Assembly: GCA_900239685.1 (NCBI GenBank)
Contig: OENT01000031.1
Location: 62,001-126,000 of the forward strand
Length of the DNA: 64,000 nt
Direction: 5' to 3'
Origin: Rotaria macrura
Taxonomy: Eukaryota > Rotifera > Eurotatoria > Philodinida > Philodinidae
Shown here: positions 61,701 through 64,000 of the stretch, in pieces
Position numbering within the stretch: position 1 is the stretch's first letter
How the letters are laid out: each line of letters begins with the position of its first letter
Notes under the pieces: generated by a model
What the model was told of the DNA's origin: nothing
The model's database searches: none
What the model saw: the letters and a program-made list of their open reading frames with translations, nothing else
Program-made: the position numbers and the translations under genes

Positions 61701-62457
61701 TTAAATCCATATATTTACCAAATCGACTACTATTATCATTGCGATTGGTTCGACTATTACCGAATGTTTCAAGTATGACATTTGTTTGAATAAGAATATT
61801 GCTAATCCTGAAACCGAGAAAGAAAAGAATAATTCGAAAAATTATCATGATAAAAATTTTTGTTTTTAACCGTTGAATCTCAACTTGATTCGATGCATTG
61901 GTAACTGCAGCTATATAACGAAGAATAATTTTCGATGCCTCTGTTTTGCCTGATCCAGATTCGCCTAATACAACAGAACAAACACAACATTTAAATAGAT
62001 CATATTTTTCGATTATATTTCAACCTGATATGACAATACAACTGTTGATGGAACGTTGTTTTAGTGTTCGATAGGCTGCTTCTGCAAGTGCAAATATATG
62101 TGCCGGACGTTCAAACATTTCACGTCCCTTATAGCTTTTGATATAGTCTAGTCCATATATAGGCAAATCACGATAAGGATTTACGCTAACAAGTACCTAG
62201 ATATTCAAATAGAATAGTAAAATTTACTACGAATCACAAACAATTTGTAATTAACCTCGCCAATATATGTGTAGATGCGACCTTTCTCAAACCTGTAAAA
62301 AAATCGTCACATTTTTTTAATTTTTGAATAGAAAAAGAAAAACAGCAGACCTTAGTTTCAGATTTCTAATAAATGCATCCATAGTAATGCTCGTCAATAG
62401 GACGAAATCGCCAACGCCAGTATCAGGCCCTTCATGTTCGATAGAACCTGTGGCCAT
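55798..62457 (-). CDS. MYO1D: Class I unconventional myosin, MYO1D-like
   Basis: Twenty-one exons join in phase to 1,021 residues (human MYO1D 1,006). Exons (high to low): 62457-62351, 62292-62256, 62196-62025, 61964-61871, 61807-61378, 60825-60607, 60373-60213, 60138-60024, 59962-59792, 59739-59670, 59580-59363, 59310-59184, 59125-59086, 59028-58888, 58816-58747, 58692-58571, 58508-58407, 58328-58178, 56457-56356, 56291-56029, 55951-55798. P-loop GESGSGKT at about residue 105 (Ser where most myosins have Ala). Switch I is [14 protein letters not shown] and switch II is [15 protein letters not shown]. The actin-site end is [12 protein letters not shown], followed by the converter, IQ motifs ([13 protein letters not shown]) and a basic tail-homology-1 domain ([13 protein letters not shown]) that binds membrane lipids. 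It moves membranes on actin; MYO1D sets left-right asymmetry in flies. Confidence 0.95.
56458..58177 (-). other. 1.72 kb intron of the myosin gene
   Basis: Separates the neck/tail boundary exon (ending CTTCTA|gtaag) from the TH1 exons. AT-rich, no embedded gene seen. Confidence 0.65.
60826..61377 (-). other. 552 bp intron of the myosin gene
   Basis: Phase 0 intron between CATCTT and GGTAAC codons in the motor domain (LHL|GNLKF). One short open frame inside has no recognisable content. Confidence 0.7.
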
Positions 62458-62604
62458 CTAGAATTGTGAGAAATAGAAAAGAAAAGTAAAGCATGTAAAT
62501 CAATCTACATTTATTACTATTCAACAATGATTCATCTGTGAGAAAAAAACATGCAAATGATCTATTAACGATCGTAATGAATCATTTTTTTTCTTTTTAT
62601 TTTT

Positions 62605-62991
62605 CTATCGACGCAAAGCTTTAATCAAATTATCAAATATTTCTTGTTGTTTTTGATTTTTCTCACGATAATACTTTTGCCATTCATATTTAACATGTTT
62701 CCAATGTTTAAGATGACAATCACGTAGACTAGAAAAATCATTTATGTCTACCATCTCAATATTATGCTGTTGTTTAAGATAGTTTACTAATTCGTCTAAT
62801 TGATAATTGTCATCGTTCGTTGTAATATAATCGTGTTGTATATGTTGAGGTTTCACACTATGATGATGTTTTTGACTAATTGATCCATACTGTCGAATTA
62901 TTGGATATAATTGTTGTTCGGTTGTTGAAAAATTTTCTAATGAAATACTTTGACGATTTCGTTCAAATGGAAAACGACGATTTTTAGTCAT
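62605..62991 (-). CDS. Unknown single-exon ORF, 128 residues
   Basis: The frame starts MTKNRRFPFERNRQSISLEN (start at 62991; an upstream in-frame Met at 63018 adds nine residues) and ends before TAG-like stop 62605-62607. It is rich in Gln, His and Tyr in the middle (IIRQYGSISQKHHHS) and ends in a strongly basic helix (HLKHWKHVKYEWQKYYREKN then QEIFDNLIKALRR). No family recognised. It sits between the DSTYK 3' end and MYO1D, all on the minus strand, 147 bp from the myosin ATG. It could be a short gene or the last exon of one. Confidence 0.45.
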   Translation of the reverse strand: MTKNRRFPFERNRQSISLENFSTTEQQLYPIIRQYGSISQKHHHSVKPQHIQHDYITTNDDNYQLDELVNYLKQQHNIEMVDINDFSSLRDCHLKHWKHVKYEWQKYYREKNQKQQEIFDNLIKALRR

Positions 62992-63172
62992 GATACTAAA
63001 AAACAAAGCATGTAACAAAATTCTTATTGCACTTCAACATCTGGGCGTATAAAAAAAAAGATGAATCCTCATAAAAATAAAGCAATAAAATAATGAAAAT
63101 ATTTATAAATATCAACGAGTAAATCATATAGAAAGACAATTATGATCATTAATTTAAAAAAAAATACTAAAA

Positions 63173-63574
63173 TCAAATAGCGACGATGGCTTTAGTAAAA
63201 ATGGATTCCAATTTTTCTTGAATTTCACCGAGATAGGGTCGCTGTGATGGTTGACCATTCCAACATTTTACCATAATTTCCCAACATTCATCAGTAAATT
63301 GATGTAAACGTTCAGGTCGAACGCCTTGTTTTACTCTTGACCAAAGTGCATCTTTGGATGGACAAATATCAAAATTGTTCGGCAATTTAACATTATTTGA
63401 ACAAATATACCAAAATAATATACCGAATGCATATACATCAACAGTATGATCATATTTGGATGTAAATAATTCAGGTGCCATATGTATTGGAGTGCCAACG
63501 AGTGAACCACTCATCATTGCTTCTGTCTTACAAAAACCAAGATCAGTTAGACGTGCACGATTTGATTCATCCAA
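63173..63574 (-). CDS. DSTYK: DSTYK dual serine/threonine and tyrosine kinase, last exon (partial)
   Basis: One exon of 402 bases begins after an acceptor (ttttctag|TTG) at 63575 and ends TGA at 63173-63175. It encodes the C-lobe of a protein kinase: [20 protein letters not shown], with DLG where most kinases have [11 protein letters not shown] (APE motif) and [20 protein letters not shown] follow, then [28 protein letters not shown] and [11 protein letters not shown] are diagnostic of DSTYK (RIP5), a kinase at cell-cell contacts acting in FGF signalling and cell death. The glycine loop, VAIK and catalytic-loop exons are not in the window. The tail after the kinase domain is shorter than in vertebrates. 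Confidence 0.92.
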   Translation of the reverse strand: MDESNRARLTDLGFCKTEAMMSGSLVGTPIHMAPELFTSKYDHTVDVYAFGILFWYICSNNVKLPNNFDICPSKDALWSRVKQGVRPERLHQFTDECWEIMVKCWNGQPSQRPYLGEIQEKLESIFTKAIVAI

Positions 63575-64000
63575 CTAGAAAACAGGCTACAGATGTTCGA
63601 TTATTTATGGTGACACAATAGAACAAGTTTCCTTTCTGTTTTAAATGCAATAATTCAACTGTATACATTTTTATCTAGTTTCAATATTTAAAAATCTAAC
63701 CTTCAGAATTCAAATTGTGTCAATGGAAAAACTATGAACGAATTTTGAGGATGACTTCGGGCAATTCCTAAATTCTATGTTAATACTGTTTGATAAATTT
63801 TATCTTACCAGAAAACATTCTCCAACATAGATTTACTTATTGATCTGCACATATTGAACTATATATGTCATTAAAACAAATATTTTTCCCATTGATGTTT
63901 TTGTCGAAACCATACAGGTTGATTACGTTATTGTTAATACTTTTGTGCAGTTTACTGTATTTGTGTAAAGCATCGAAAGTTTATTATTCTGTTTCGGTTG
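63575..64000 (-). other. Intron of DSTYK running off the window
   Basis: 426 bp upstream of the last DSTYK exon, with no further exon seen; the rest of the gene lies to the right. Confidence 0.6.

Overview
The window is eukaryotic nuclear DNA from an animal. It is AT-rich, and its genes are cut into many small exons by mostly 50-70 bp GT-AG introns, with a few introns of 0.5-1.8 kb. The gene set is metazoan: a Prospero/PROX homeobox factor, RNF144-type RBR ligase, DSTYK kinase, class I myosin of the MYO1D type, WASH-complex strumpellin, DEK and acyl-CoA-binding protein. Compact genes, tiny introns and AT-rich coding bias would suit a small invertebrate such as a rotifer, but the species is inference. 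Exon limits were worked out by hand from splice sites and reading phase; in the long genes every exon joins in frame and total lengths match known relatives.

Layout, left to right. 0-1.55 kb: last two exons of a DDX54/Dbp10 RNA helicase (+). 1.78-5.40 kb: DEK (+). 6.0-8.6 kb: RNF144-like RING-between-RING E3 ligase (+), convergent with ACBP (-, 8.83-9.16 kb). 10.7-25.6 kb: two minus-strand units in tandem, a beta-propeller (WD-like) protein (20.25-25.64 kb) and a HEAT/ARM-like protein (10.72-19.61 kb). Their reading phases would allow splicing into a single protein of about 2,000 residues. Two inverted-repeat elements sit in introns here (15.5-16.8 and 23.0-23.8 kb). 26.4-36.9 kb: a complete strumpellin (WASHC5) gene (+), divergent from the propeller gene. 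37.0-37.7 kb: a small unknown gene (-). 37.7-42.8 kb: gene-free apart from one copy of a repeat that also lies in a WASHC5 intron. 42.8-45.3 kb: an unknown 364-residue gene (+). 45.3-49.9 kb: gene-free. 49.9-51.9 kb: Prospero (+). 51.9-55.8 kb: gene-free. 55.8-62.5 kb: MYO1D-like myosin (-). 62.6-63.0 kb: unknown one-exon ORF (-). 63.2 kb to the end: last exon of DSTYK (-).

The genes form no pathway or operon; they are ordinary neighbours. No CRISPR, virus, toxin or defence system is visible. The most notable signals are: (a) an intron at the start of the Prospero homeodomain that has no usable AG acceptor but fits an AT-AC intron (ATAAGT...TTTTAC) in perfect phase, at the place where insect prospero carries its unusual AT-AC/twintron; (b) a 1.26 kb inverted-repeat element whose arms encode the same 60-residue open frame; (c) an 835 bp element whose arms are built of repeated GAGCACCGATTTAATT units; (d) a 560 bp dispersed repeat with a hairpin near each end; (e) an assembly artefact at the only N gap; (f) the possible fusion of the propeller and HEAT units.
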